DNA from: an uncultured Pelagibacteraceae bacterium
GTDB lineage: Bacteria; Pseudomonadota; Alphaproteobacteria; Pelagibacterales; Pelagibacteraceae
Reading direction: 5' to 3'
Assembly (NCBI GenBank): GCA_902624195.1
Contig: CACNWV010000005.1
Location: 1 to 64,000 of the forward strand
Length of the DNA: 64,000 bases
Positions 27,917-35,939 of this stretch are shown one piece after another (the stretch's first letter is position 1; every line of letters starts with the position of its first letter). The position numbers and the translations under genes were made by a program. The notes beneath the pieces were generated by a model. The model worked only from the letters and a program-made list of their open reading frames with translations. It was not told the origin of the DNA and did not search any database.

Positions 27917-27933
27917 TAAGTTCAATATGTAAA

Positions 27934-29460
27934 ATGTCATTTCATATTATGAAATCATACACAATTAAACTTCAAAAACCTGGAACAAAATTAGAAAAAA
28001 AAAATCAACTAGCATGGCTTATTGCAAATATGGCTGCAGAGGATTGGAGCTTAACTAAAGAAATTTCAGATATGGTTGGCAATAGAATTATAGATAACGC
28101 AGGGGTTGCAATAGCTGCCTTGAATAATGAAGCTGTAAAAATTGCCAGAGCACAAGCAATGAAGTTTGAAAATAATTCTGGATCGACTCTTTTTGGTTTA
28201 GATCAAAATAAAAAATACGATTGTCAATGGGCAGCTTGGTCAAATGCTGTTGCAGTCAGAGAATTAGATTTTCACGATAATATTATGGCAAAAGAAACTT
28301 GCCATCCTGGTGATTGTATACCAACAATACTTGCTGTAGCTCAGCAAAAAAATTGTAATGGTGAGGATTTGATTAAAGCTATTGCGACAAGCTATGAAAC
28401 TCAATTAAGATTATCACTATCAATTGCTCTTAATCCCAATCGAATAGATCACGTTGGTCACTTAGGACCGGCAATAACAAGTGGCATTGGAAATTTACTT
28501 AAACTTGATGCAGAAACAATCTATCAAGCAATACAGTGGAGTGCTCACACATCAACTTTTACGAGACAAGGAAGGAAAGGCAAGTTATCAAGTTGGAAGG
28601 CATATGCTCCAGGATTAGTAGGTAAAAATTCAATTGATGCAATAGATAGAGCTATGAGAGGAGATACTTCTCCAAGTCCTGTTTGGGAAGGTGATTACGG
28701 AATTATTCAAATATTATTAAAAAATAATAGAGGAGAAATTAAAATAGAACTCCCAGAGTCTAACGAACCGAGACAAGGAATTTTAAATACATTTACGAAA
28801 GAACACTCTGCTGGATATCACGGGAATTCATTAATTGATTTAGCTTTTGAAATGAGAAAGAAGGTAACTGACACGAAGGAAATTAAGAAGATAAATATAT
28901 TTACTAAAGAGTATACTCATGTGGTTATGGGAAGTGGAAGCAACGATAAAGAAAAATATAGCTCAGAAGCATCAAGAGAAACACTTGATCACTCTGCTAT
29001 GTATATATTCGCTGTAGCTCTAGAAGATGGTAAATGGCATCATGAAGAAAGTTACGCAGAAAGTAGAAAAAAGCGTAAAGAAACTGTTGAGTTATGGAAT
29101 AAAATTGAAACTTTTGAAAGTAGTGAATGGAATAAAAAATACTATAATGAGGTTGATCCTTTAAAGAAAGCTCAAGGAGCAAAAGTTGAAATTATTTTTA
29201 ATAATGGAGATAAGATTGTTGATCAATTAGATTTTGCCAATGCTCATCCAAATGGTAAAACACCTTTTGTAAGGGAAAACTATCTAAATAAGATGAAAAA
29301 ATTATTTACAAATATTGTTGATGAAAAAGAGGAAAAAAGATTCATAAATTTAATTGATAATTTAGGTAATTTAACTCAGGATGAAGTAAAAAGATTAAAC
29401 ATTAATTGTAAAAATGGATATATAAATTTAGATAAAAATAAAATTAAGGGAATTTTTTAA
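27934..29460 (+). CDS. MmgE/PrpD family protein, 2-methylcitrate dehydratase-like (paralog 3)
   Basis: About 508 residues from the ATG at 27934; an ATG at 27949 is equally possible, as neither has a clear ribosome site. Among the four paralogs it is nearest to true PrpD: the active-site stretch reads RELDFHDN then CHPGDCIPTILA, the pattern of 2-methylcitrate dehydratase. It may dehydrate a 2-methylcitrate-like acid. The stop overlaps the ATG of paralog 4 by one base (TAATG), so two PrpD-type enzymes are co-translated. Confidence 0.86.
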   Translation: MSFHIMKSYTIKLQKPGTKLEKKNQLAWLIANMAAEDWSLTKEISDMVGNRIIDNAGVAIAALNNEAVKIARAQAMKFENNSGSTLFGLDQNKKYDCQWAAWSNAVAVRELDFHDNIMAKETCHPGDCIPTILAVAQQKNCNGEDLIKAIATSYETQLRLSLSIALNPNRIDHVGHLGPAITSGIGNLLKLDAETIYQAIQWSAHTSTFTRQGRKGKLSSWKAYAPGLVGKNSIDAIDRAMRGDTSPSPVWEGDYGIIQILLKNNRGEIKIELPESNEPRQGILNTFTKEHSAGYHGNSLIDLAFEMRKKVTDTKEIKKINIFTKEYTHVVMGSGSNDKEKYSSEASRETLDHSAMYIFAVALEDGKWHHEESYAESRKKRKETVELWNKIETFESSEWNKKYYNEVDPLKKAQGAKVEIIFNNGDKIVDQLDFANAHPNGKTPFVRENYLNKMKKLFTNIVDEKEEKRFINLIDNLGNLTQDEVKRLNINCKNGYINLDKNKIKGIF

Positions 29461-30812
29461 TGGATATACAGCAGGAGTTAACAAAATATATCTCTAAAGC
29501 ACTTACAAATGACTTACCAAAAAAAACAGAGCTTAAAACTCGATTTCATTTATTAGATACTATTGTTTCAATACTAACAGGAAGACTCCTGCCGCCGGGG
29601 AAAAAAGCTTTTCAATTTTCTGTAAATCAAGGTGGAATAAAAGAAGCTTCATTACTTGGAAATGATATTAAAGTTTCAGCAATTAATGCTGGCTTTTCCA
29701 ACGGGATGGCTGCACATGCTAACGAAACAGATGACTCGACAACAGAAGGTAGATTTCATCCAGGTTGTGCTATCGTTCCTGCTACTTTAGCAGTAGCTGA
29801 AAGAGAAAAATTAGGTAGTAGAGAAATTATTAAAGCAATCGCTTTGGGTTATGACATAGGTGTCAGAATCACAACAAGCTTAGGATACAAAACTCCTAAA
29901 ACTTCAATTTTTGCAACTCATAGTATTGGACCAATATTTGGGTGCGCTGCATCAGCTGGTGCATTATTAAAACTTACACATGAGCAATGTAATTATCTTT
30001 TATCATATACGATTCAACAAACTTCTGGCTTAGCTTGCTGGAATAGAGATCCAGATCATATTGAAAAAGCTTTTGTTTTTTCTGGTATGACTACTAGAAA
30101 TGCAATTTATTCTGCACTTCTTGCTAAAGAAAATTTTACATCAGTAACTGATCCGCTATTGGGTGAACGTGGATTTCATGAGGGATTTGCCCATAATCCA
30201 AATCCAAAACTGATAATTGAAAAACTTGGTGAAAATTTTAAGATTGATACTGCCTCTCTTAAAAAATGGTCTGTAGGATCTCCAATTCAGTCAATGATGG
30301 ATGCAATTGAATATCTTTTAAAAAATAATAAATTTGATCATAAAGACATAACGGAATTGGTTGTAGATATACCGTCAGATAGATATCACATTGTAAATGA
30401 TCGAAAAATTCTTTCAATTAGTGCTCAACATCTAATTGCCGTGCATTTGATAAAAAAGAAAATGGGGTATGTAGAAGCCCATGATGAAAAATTATTTAAC
30501 GATCCTGAGATTGTGAGTTTGAGAAAAAAAATTAAAGCAGTTTCAAGCGATGAATTAGCGATTGCAAGACCTGAAAGGCAATCAAAAATAAGAATAAAAT
30601 TTAGTAATAATAAAGAATTATTCTATCATGCTAAGTCAGTCAGAGGCACACCAGATAACCCAATGGACGAAAAGGATATAGTGGCTAAGTCAAAACGTTT
30701 ATTAGAAGTATTCAAGACAGGTCAAACTGATGATTTAATCGATCTAATACTGCATAAAAATTTTACTACAGACGAGCTGGTAAAACTCTGTAATTTAAAT
30801 TTGAAAGAGTAA
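29460..30812 (+). CDS. MmgE/PrpD family protein (paralog 4)
   Basis: A 450-residue MmgE/PrpD enzyme. The active-site stretch is H86 followed by ANETDD, with H100 (FHPG) after it, differing from the other three copies. It overlaps paralog 3 by one base and TauE copy 2 begins immediately after its stop. The tandem of different PrpD types suggests two consecutive steps or two substrates. Not fused and not truncated. Confidence 0.86.
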   Translation: MDIQQELTKYISKALTNDLPKKTELKTRFHLLDTIVSILTGRLLPPGKKAFQFSVNQGGIKEASLLGNDIKVSAINAGFSNGMAAHANETDDSTTEGRFHPGCAIVPATLAVAEREKLGSREIIKAIALGYDIGVRITTSLGYKTPKTSIFATHSIGPIFGCAASAGALLKLTHEQCNYLLSYTIQQTSGLACWNRDPDHIEKAFVFSGMTTRNAIYSALLAKENFTSVTDPLLGERGFHEGFAHNPNPKLIIEKLGENFKIDTASLKKWSVGSPIQSMMDAIEYLLKNNKFDHKDITELVVDIPSDRYHIVNDRKILSISAQHLIAVHLIKKKMGYVEAHDEKLFNDPEIVSLRKKIKAVSSDELAIARPERQSKIRIKFSNNKELFYHAKSVRGTPDNPMDEKDIVAKSKRLLEVFKTGQTDDLIDLILHKNFTTDELVKLCNLNLKE

Positions 30813-31586
30813 ATGGAGTCAAACTTTGACATAGCTGCACTATTTGCAAGCTTAGGTTTTTTAGAACTTTCGATTTTAATTTTAACCGCTTTCTTCGCTT
30901 CAGTTGTATCTGGTATCTCTGGCTATGGTGGTGGTATGACTTTGGGTTTGTTAGTATCTCCATTTGTGCCCATTAAACTTTTGGTTCCCCTAATGTCTGT
31001 TTTTGTCTTATTTTCAAATTTGTCCAGAATGTATTACTACAGAAAAAATATTTTTTGGAAAAAGGGGATTTATTTTGCAATTATTTCTACCCCTTTTTTA
31101 ATAGCTGGAACAAATTTTTACGCAGCTGTATCCGAAAAAACTTTATATTTTTGTTTAGGTTTTGGTTTGGCATTTATAGTAATTTTACGAAGAATTTTTA
31201 AAAAAATAAATCTCAATATTGGTTGGTTCGGTCTAGCAATTATGGCAATTTTTTATGGAACAATAAGTGGTGTAATATTGGGCCCAGGCTCTGTGTTATT
31301 AACTGCGCTGGCAGCAAATGGTTTAATTGGAGGCCAGATAATTGGTACTGATGCTTTTGTAACGTTAATTAATTGCATTATTCGTTTGATTTCTTTTTGG
31401 AACTTAGGATTACTTAATTTAGATGCTTTATATGTTGGTTCAATGATAGGTATTGTTTCCATTTTTGGATCATATACAGCTAAAAAAATTGCTGATAAAC
31501 TAGGGGTAAATATGCATACAATTATCATTGAAGTATGTGTTGTAATTGGTGGAGTAATAATGATTTATAGAGCATTAACTTTTTAG
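30813..31586 (+). CDS. TauE/SafE family anion exporter (copy 2)
   Basis: A 257-residue membrane protein with about eight helices and the TauE/SafE halves SGISGYGGGMTLGLL and SGVILGPGSVLLTALAA. It begins at the base after the paralog 4 stop. Together with 21967-22725 this is the second MmgE/PrpD-TauE gene pair in the window. It probably exports an organic or sulfur-containing anion connected to the preceding enzymes. Confidence 0.82.
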   Translation: MESNFDIAALFASLGFLELSILILTAFFASVVSGISGYGGGMTLGLLVSPFVPIKLLVPLMSVFVLFSNLSRMYYYRKNIFWKKGIYFAIISTPFLIAGTNFYAAVSEKTLYFCLGFGLAFIVILRRIFKKINLNIGWFGLAIMAIFYGTISGVILGPGSVLLTALAANGLIGGQIIGTDAFVTLINCIIRLISFWNLGLLNLDALYVGSMIGIVSIFGSYTAKKIADKLGVNMHTIIIEVCVVIGGVIMIYRALTF

Positions 31587-31617
31587 CATAAAAAACCTGT
31601 TTTAAACTATCAATTTT

Positions 31618-31646
31618 TTGACATTACAATTAAATCATCATAACTT
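31618..31646 (+). promoter_or_regulatory. Promoter of doxX-like gene, possibly leaderless
   Basis: TTGACA (31618-31623) and TAACTT (31641-31646) are 17 bases apart. The expected start of transcription falls at or next to the A of the ATG at 31652, which would give a leaderless message; there is no ribosome site before this ATG. Confidence 0.5.
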
Positions 31647-31651
31647 TTTGT

Positions 31652-32038
31652 ATGGCTAATATTTTTGATTTACTTGGAAGAATTTTTATATCGGCTTTGT
31701 TTTTAATCTCAGCTTACAATAAAATTTTTAGTATAGATGGAACAATAGGATGGATGGAAGGATTTGGTATACCAGGATTTTTACTCTACCCTGCCATATT
31801 AATTGAGATAATTTTACCCGTTTTTGTAATCGTTGGTTACAATGCAAGGTTCTCTGCAGGTCTTCTCTCAGCCTTTTGTATATTAACTGCATTTATATTT
31901 CATTTTGATTTTTCAGACCAAATGCAGACAGTATCTTTTTTGAAAAATATTGGACTAGCAGGTGGATTCTTATTTATTGTAGCTAACGGGACAAGAGATT
32001 GGTCTGTAGATAGAGAAAAAAAATACGTCAGGTTATAA
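31652..32038 (+). CDS. DoxX family membrane protein
   Basis: A 128-residue, four-helix DoxX family protein with the typical LLGRIFISALFLISAYNKI start and a GG-rich last helix. DoxX proteins are small membrane proteins tied to redox or thiol stress in some bacteria; the role here is unknown. It is convergent with the outer-membrane protein gene, with a shared bidirectional terminator. Confidence 0.82.
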   Translation: MANIFDLLGRIFISALFLISAYNKIFSIDGTIGWMEGFGIPGFLLYPAILIEIILPVFVIVGYNARFSAGLLSAFCILTAFIFHFDFSDQMQTVSFLKNIGLAGGFLFIVANGTRDWSVDREKKYVRL

Positions 32039-32072
32039 AAAAAAACCCGTAGAATGATCTACGGGTTTTTTT
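32036..32072. terminator. Bidirectional rho-independent terminator
   Basis: Perfect stem CCCGTAGA (32046-32053) and TCTACGGG (32058-32065) with an ATGA loop, an A run on the left and seven T residues on the right. It serves doxX rightward and the outer-membrane protein gene leftward. Confidence 0.93.
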
Positions 32073-32090
32073 AAAATTTATTATCTTAAA

Positions 32091-32744
32091 TTAAAATGCG
32101 TAAGAGTATCTTAATGCAAGGGTATCTAAATCTGCGCTGATTTTGTTATTTGTAGTTACGCCAGTTCTTGCAACTGAAGATGTTAAACTAAAATCGTCGT
32201 AATCAGTGAATACTAGTTCTAGTCTTGAGTTTCCATCAGTTCTTCCAATACCGTACAAAATAGCATCTATATCTACGTTTCCGTATTTAGAACCTGTGGC
32301 TAAACTTTCTTCAGTAGTTAAGCTTACTTGTGCCATTCCACCTTTTAAGTAGATTGAATCTGTCAACATCATAGTTGCGTAAAGCGTAATATGATCTGAT
32401 AATTCTGCCTGAGCACTTTGGTTTCTAGTCGTAGAAGTTGTTGTTGTTGTACCAGTTACAGATGTCTCTGTGTCAGTTCTTTTCTTAGTCTTGCTACTTA
32501 CATCCGCATCTAGAGGAATATAGTCCAAACCAAGTGAGAAACGCTCACCAGCAATTTCTAAAAATACTGAAGGTATAATTGTATCGTTGCTAGCGCTTCC
32601 ATTATTTTTTTCACCACCCTCAGTCTCAGAACCATCTGCTTCAATTTGAGTTAAAGCAGCTGAAACACCAAAACGCACGTCTGCGTTGGCTTTTCCAACT
32701 AAAAGCATAAGTGATATTGTTAATATTACCCAAAAATTTTTCAT
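32091..32744 (-). CDS. Outer-membrane beta-barrel protein
   Basis: A 217-residue secreted protein: signal peptide to about residue 21 (KANA/DVRF), alternating beta-strand pattern, a Ser/Thr-rich loop near residues 90-112, and a C-terminal Phe as used by the BAM machinery. Length suits an eight-to-ten-strand barrel. No specific family recognised; it may be a small porin-like or adhesive protein. Its leader contains the TTAATTAATTAA repeat also seen before the binding-protein genes. Confidence 0.72.
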   Translation of the reverse strand: MKNFWVILTISLMLLVGKANADVRFGVSAALTQIEADGSETEGGEKNNGSASNDTIIPSVFLEIAGERFSLGLDYIPLDADVSSKTKKRTDTETSVTGTTTTTSTTRNQSAQAELSDHITLYATMMLTDSIYLKGGMAQVSLTTEESLATGSKYGNVDIDAILYGIGRTDGNSRLELVFTDYDDFSLTSSVARTGVTTNNKISADLDTLALRYSYAF

Positions 32745-32886
32745 ATTTTTTCCTTAATTAATTATTAATAATGCATGAATACTAGCTGATTCTTCCTTAA
32801 TTTCTATCTTTAAAACAAATCAACTATTAATTAACACTACAAATTGACGAAAAATCCCTAATTTTTATGTGATAAAAATGCCACAG

Positions 32887-34389
32887 CTAGTCATTTTTTT
32901 TCCAAAAACTCTTATAAACTTGCCAACTTACTATAACAAAAATAGTCATCATAATAACCATTGTTAGAGGCCGATCCCATAAAAAACTCCAAGAGCCATC
33001 GCTGATTAAAAGTGATCTTCTTAAATTTTCCTCCATTAAACCACCTAATACAAATGCGAGAATTAATGGTGGCATAGGAAAATCATACAAACGTAAAACA
33101 GTGGCTACTACGGCTATACCTATCATCATATAAATATCAAAGTTATTGAATGACATTAAATAAATTCCTGTTACTGAAAAAAATAAAATTAGAGGAATTA
33201 AAAATGTCCTCGGAGTAGCCAAAACTCTTGCTATATAAGGAATTAATGGAAGATTAAGAATTAAAAGTATTACCATCCCTATATACATCGACATTATAAC
33301 TGACCAAAAAATTTCAGGATTTGTTTGATAAAGTCTTGGTCCAGGCTGAATACCAAAACCTAGTAATGCTCCAAGCATAACTGCAGTTGTTCCGCTGCCT
33401 GGTATACCTAAAGTAAGTAACGGTACAAAAGACCCTGAGCAAGCTGCGTTATTTGCTGTTTCTGGTGCAGCCAATCCATTTATACTCCCTTTTCCAAATT
33501 TTTGCTTCTCTTCATCATTTACGAAATTTCGTTCCATTCCGTAAGCTAAGAATGACGCAATTGTAGATCCAGCTCCTGGTAAAACTCCAATTATAAAACC
33601 TAATACAGAAGACCTTGGAATTGTAGAAACCATCTTTTTAGTTTCAGCTTTATCTAATTTTATCGATCCTAATTGTGACAATGAAATTTGTTTAGCTACT
33701 CTTGTTGGATCATTTGCTTTAAAAATTATTGTCAAAGCTTCACTCATGGCAAAAGTAGCCATGACTACTAAGACAAAACTTATACCGTCTGATAAATTCA
33801 TATTTTGAAACGTAAATCTTGGTATATCTGAAAGTGTATCTTGACCAACACTTGCTAACATTAAACCTAGAACAACCATCATCATAGCTTTTAGAAAATG
33901 CCCTTTGGCGGAAAAAGCTGACACAGCAGTTAAACCCAGAATCATTAATCCAAAATAATCTGGTGATCTAAAAGCTAAACTTACTTTGGATAAACTTGGA
34001 GCAGCTATCAATAAAAAAATTGCTGCTATAGTACCACCAGCAAAAGAACTGTAAGCAGCAATTGCTAACGCCTTACCAGCTTTACCTTGTTGAGCCATTG
34101 GATAACCATCAAACGAAGTTGCAACAGTTCCAGGTATTCCTGGAGCATTAATTAATATTGAGGATGTTGATCCACCAAAAACTGCTCCGTAATAAACTCC
34201 AGCCATTAAAATTAAACCAGTCGAAGGCTCAAAGCCATAAGTAATTGGTATCATTAATGCTATTGCAGTCATAGGTCCTAAACCTGGAAGCATTCCAATT
34301 ATAGTGCCGGCGAAACAACCAATCATAACCATCATTAAATTTTTTAATGAAAGTGCTGTTTCTAAACCTATGAGTATTCCTTCGATCAT
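32887..34389 (-). CDS. tctA: Tripartite tricarboxylate transporter, large permease TctA (system 2)
   Basis: A 500-residue TctA with the hallmark GMLPGLGPMTAIALMIP start and the IPGSGTTAVMLGALLGFG repeat. It overlaps tctB by four bases. Partner of TctB and TctC of system 2, downstream of csiD, so the imported acid may be glutarate or a close relative rather than a tricarboxylate. Confidence 0.95.
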   Translation of the reverse strand: MIEGILIGLETALSLKNLMMVMIGCFAGTIIGMLPGLGPMTAIALMIPITYGFEPSTGLILMAGVYYGAVFGGSTSSILINAPGIPGTVATSFDGYPMAQQGKAGKALAIAAYSSFAGGTIAAIFLLIAAPSLSKVSLAFRSPDYFGLMILGLTAVSAFSAKGHFLKAMMMVVLGLMLASVGQDTLSDIPRFTFQNMNLSDGISFVLVVMATFAMSEALTIIFKANDPTRVAKQISLSQLGSIKLDKAETKKMVSTIPRSSVLGFIIGVLPGAGSTIASFLAYGMERNFVNDEEKQKFGKGSINGLAAPETANNAACSGSFVPLLTLGIPGSGTTAVMLGALLGFGIQPGPRLYQTNPEIFWSVIMSMYIGMVILLILNLPLIPYIARVLATPRTFLIPLILFFSVTGIYLMSFNNFDIYMMIGIAVVATVLRLYDFPMPPLILAFVLGGLMEENLRRSLLISDGSWSFLWDRPLTMVIMMTIFVIVSWQVYKSFWKKND

Positions 34390-34856
34390 CCCATTATTCC
34401 AATTAATTGTAAAAATGGATCACGAAGATAAATATTTAATAAGCCATGTAATAAATACATAAATATTGCCACAAAAGGAAAAGAAAGGATGAAAACCCAA
34501 ATCCATTTTCTTTCTCCTAGTGCAATGTAAGATAAAATTAAAAAAATTGAAGTTGAAAGGAAGTAGCCTGCCCTAAATATTGTTAGACCATATAAAATCA
34601 TAAGAATTACTAATGTAATTGTTCTTTTATAATCTAAAACTTTTAAATCAACATTCGAAGGTTTAGTCTCAGGTAAAATAATATATAGAGCTGAAAACAT
34701 CAGCCCTGCGTAACCTAAATATATTGGAAAAGTTTTAGCATTGAAAGCTGCGTCCTCGTCAAATGTAAAAACTTGAATTTGATATGCTGTATAAAGGTAA
34801 AAAGCTGAAAAAATAAAAAAGAGCAGTGAAATAATCTTTGAAGGACTTATTTTCAC
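34386..34856 (-). CDS. tctB: Tripartite tricarboxylate transporter, small permease TctB (system 2)
   Basis: A 156-residue, four-helix TctB. It starts with GTG at 34856, preceded by AAGGGAAGAG. The start codon and part of the ribosome site lie inside a strong stem-loop (34821-34862) that is followed by T residues, so both translation and transcription of tctB and tctA should be reduced relative to tctC. Overlaps tctA by four bases. Confidence 0.86.
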   Translation of the reverse strand: MKISPSKIISLLFFIFSAFYLYTAYQIQVFTFDEDAAFNAKTFPIYLGYAGLMFSALYIILPETKPSNVDLKVLDYKRTITLVILMILYGLTIFRAGYFLSTSIFLILSYIALGERKWIWVFILSFPFVAIFMYLLHGLLNIYLRDPFLQLIGIMG

Positions 34857-34862
34857 TGCTCT
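34815..34862 (-). terminator. Attenuator-like terminator across the tctC/tctB junction
   Basis: Arms at 34848-34862 and 34821-34834 pair over about 14 positions with one bulge (GAGCAGTGAAA with TTTCACTGCTC at the base). On the minus strand six T residues follow at 34820-34815, interrupted by A and then more T. The hairpin contains the GTG start of tctB. Confidence 0.75.
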
Positions 34863-34874
34863 TCCCTTATTTAT

Positions 34875-35867
34875 TTATTTAATTACGCCTAAATTTTTTA
34901 ACAAACCAGTCATCTCAACTGTTTGTTTTTCCAAAAATTTAACGAATTTTTTATCTGGGTTATAAATATTTACCCAAGCATTTCTTTTTCTTACTGCTTC
35001 CCACTCTGGTGTTTTTTGAACATCGCCTAACATTTTAGCAATTTTCTTTCTTTCACCATCGCTCATACCCGGAGGGCCAAAGAAACCTCTCCAGTTTACG
35101 AAAATAGCGTTAGTACCTTGTTCTTTCAGAGTTGGAACATCTGGAGCATCTGCGACTCTTTTCGGGGCTGTTATACCAAGAATTTTTACTTGATCTCTTG
35201 CACCCATAACTTCTCCCAAGCCTGTTGAAAGAATTTGAGTTTCGCCTGATAAAAGTCCAGCTAAGGCTTTTCCACCTGCATCATAAGGAATATAAACAAC
35301 ATCATTTGGATTAGCGCCAGCTTCTTTGAAAGCTAGAGCACCAATCAAATGGTCCATACTTCCTCTTACAGAGCCACCAGCCATTTTAACTGACTTAGGA
35401 TTTGCTTTGTAAGCAGCAACTACATCTTTCCAAGAATTATAAGGTGAATTTTTTGCTGCAACGATTGCACCATAATCACCAATAACACCAGCTATAGGAA
35501 CAACATCTTTATAAGATGTCACCTTTGCTGCATTTTTCTTATCTACATAACCAGAGTGTCTAGTTATTGATCTAAGAACTAATGGAGTTGATTGAACTAA
35601 AATTGTATCTGAAGGTTTAGTATTTATCATAAAAGATAAAGCTTTTCCTCCACCACCACCTGACATATTTTCAAATGATGCACTTTTTAAAAAACCAGCT
35701 TTAGTTAAAGCTTCACCAGTTCCTCTAGCAGTTCCATCCCAACCACCGCCAGCTCCACCGCCAATCACGAAGTGTAATTTGTCAGTTGCAAAAGATGTTT
35801 GTGAAATTGAAGTTAGAAGAACAGTTGCGAAAACTAAGCTGATAAGTTTTTTGAGCTTATTTAACAT
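34875..35867 (-). CDS. tctC: Tripartite tricarboxylate transporter binding protein TctC (system 2)
   Basis: A 330-residue TctC/Bug family periplasmic binding protein. The signal peptide ends near residue 27 (SFA/TDKL), followed by LHFVIGGGAGGGWDGTARG, the family's carboxylate-binding loop; PYDAGGKALAGLLSGE is the other ligand loop. It lies 72 bases after csiD on the same strand and has its own promoter, so glutarate or a related diacid is a plausible ligand. Confidence 0.92.
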   Translation of the reverse strand: MLNKLKKLISLVFATVLLTSISQTSFATDKLHFVIGGGAGGGWDGTARGTGEALTKAGFLKSASFENMSGGGGGKALSFMINTKPSDTILVQSTPLVLRSITRHSGYVDKKNAAKVTSYKDVVPIAGVIGDYGAIVAAKNSPYNSWKDVVAAYKANPKSVKMAGGSVRGSMDHLIGALAFKEAGANPNDVVYIPYDAGGKALAGLLSGETQILSTGLGEVMGARDQVKILGITAPKRVADAPDVPTLKEQGTNAIFVNWRGFFGPPGMSDGERKKIAKMLGDVQKTPEWEAVRKRNAWVNIYNPDKKFVKFLEKQTVEMTGLLKNLGVIK

Positions 35868-35932
35868 TATTTCCCCCTGTTAATTAATTAACTAATAAGC
35901 TGTATTAAAATAAATAACTAATCGAGAGTCAA
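35868..35932 (-). promoter_or_regulatory. Promoter and leader of tctC (system 2)
   Basis: On the minus strand TTGACT (35932-35927) and TTTAAT (35909-35904) are 17 bases apart. The leader holds the TTAATTAATTAAC repeat and a GGGGGAAAT ribosome site, closely matching the leaders of livJ and of the system 2 Liv binding protein. Confidence 0.65.
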
Positions 35933-35939
35933 CTGAGTA

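Noticed and set aside
27889-27933. TTG start for MmgE/PrpD paralog 3
   Set aside because: The TTG is part of a TTGACA promoter element, and the extra residues have no family similarity; ATG at 27934 or 27949 preferred.
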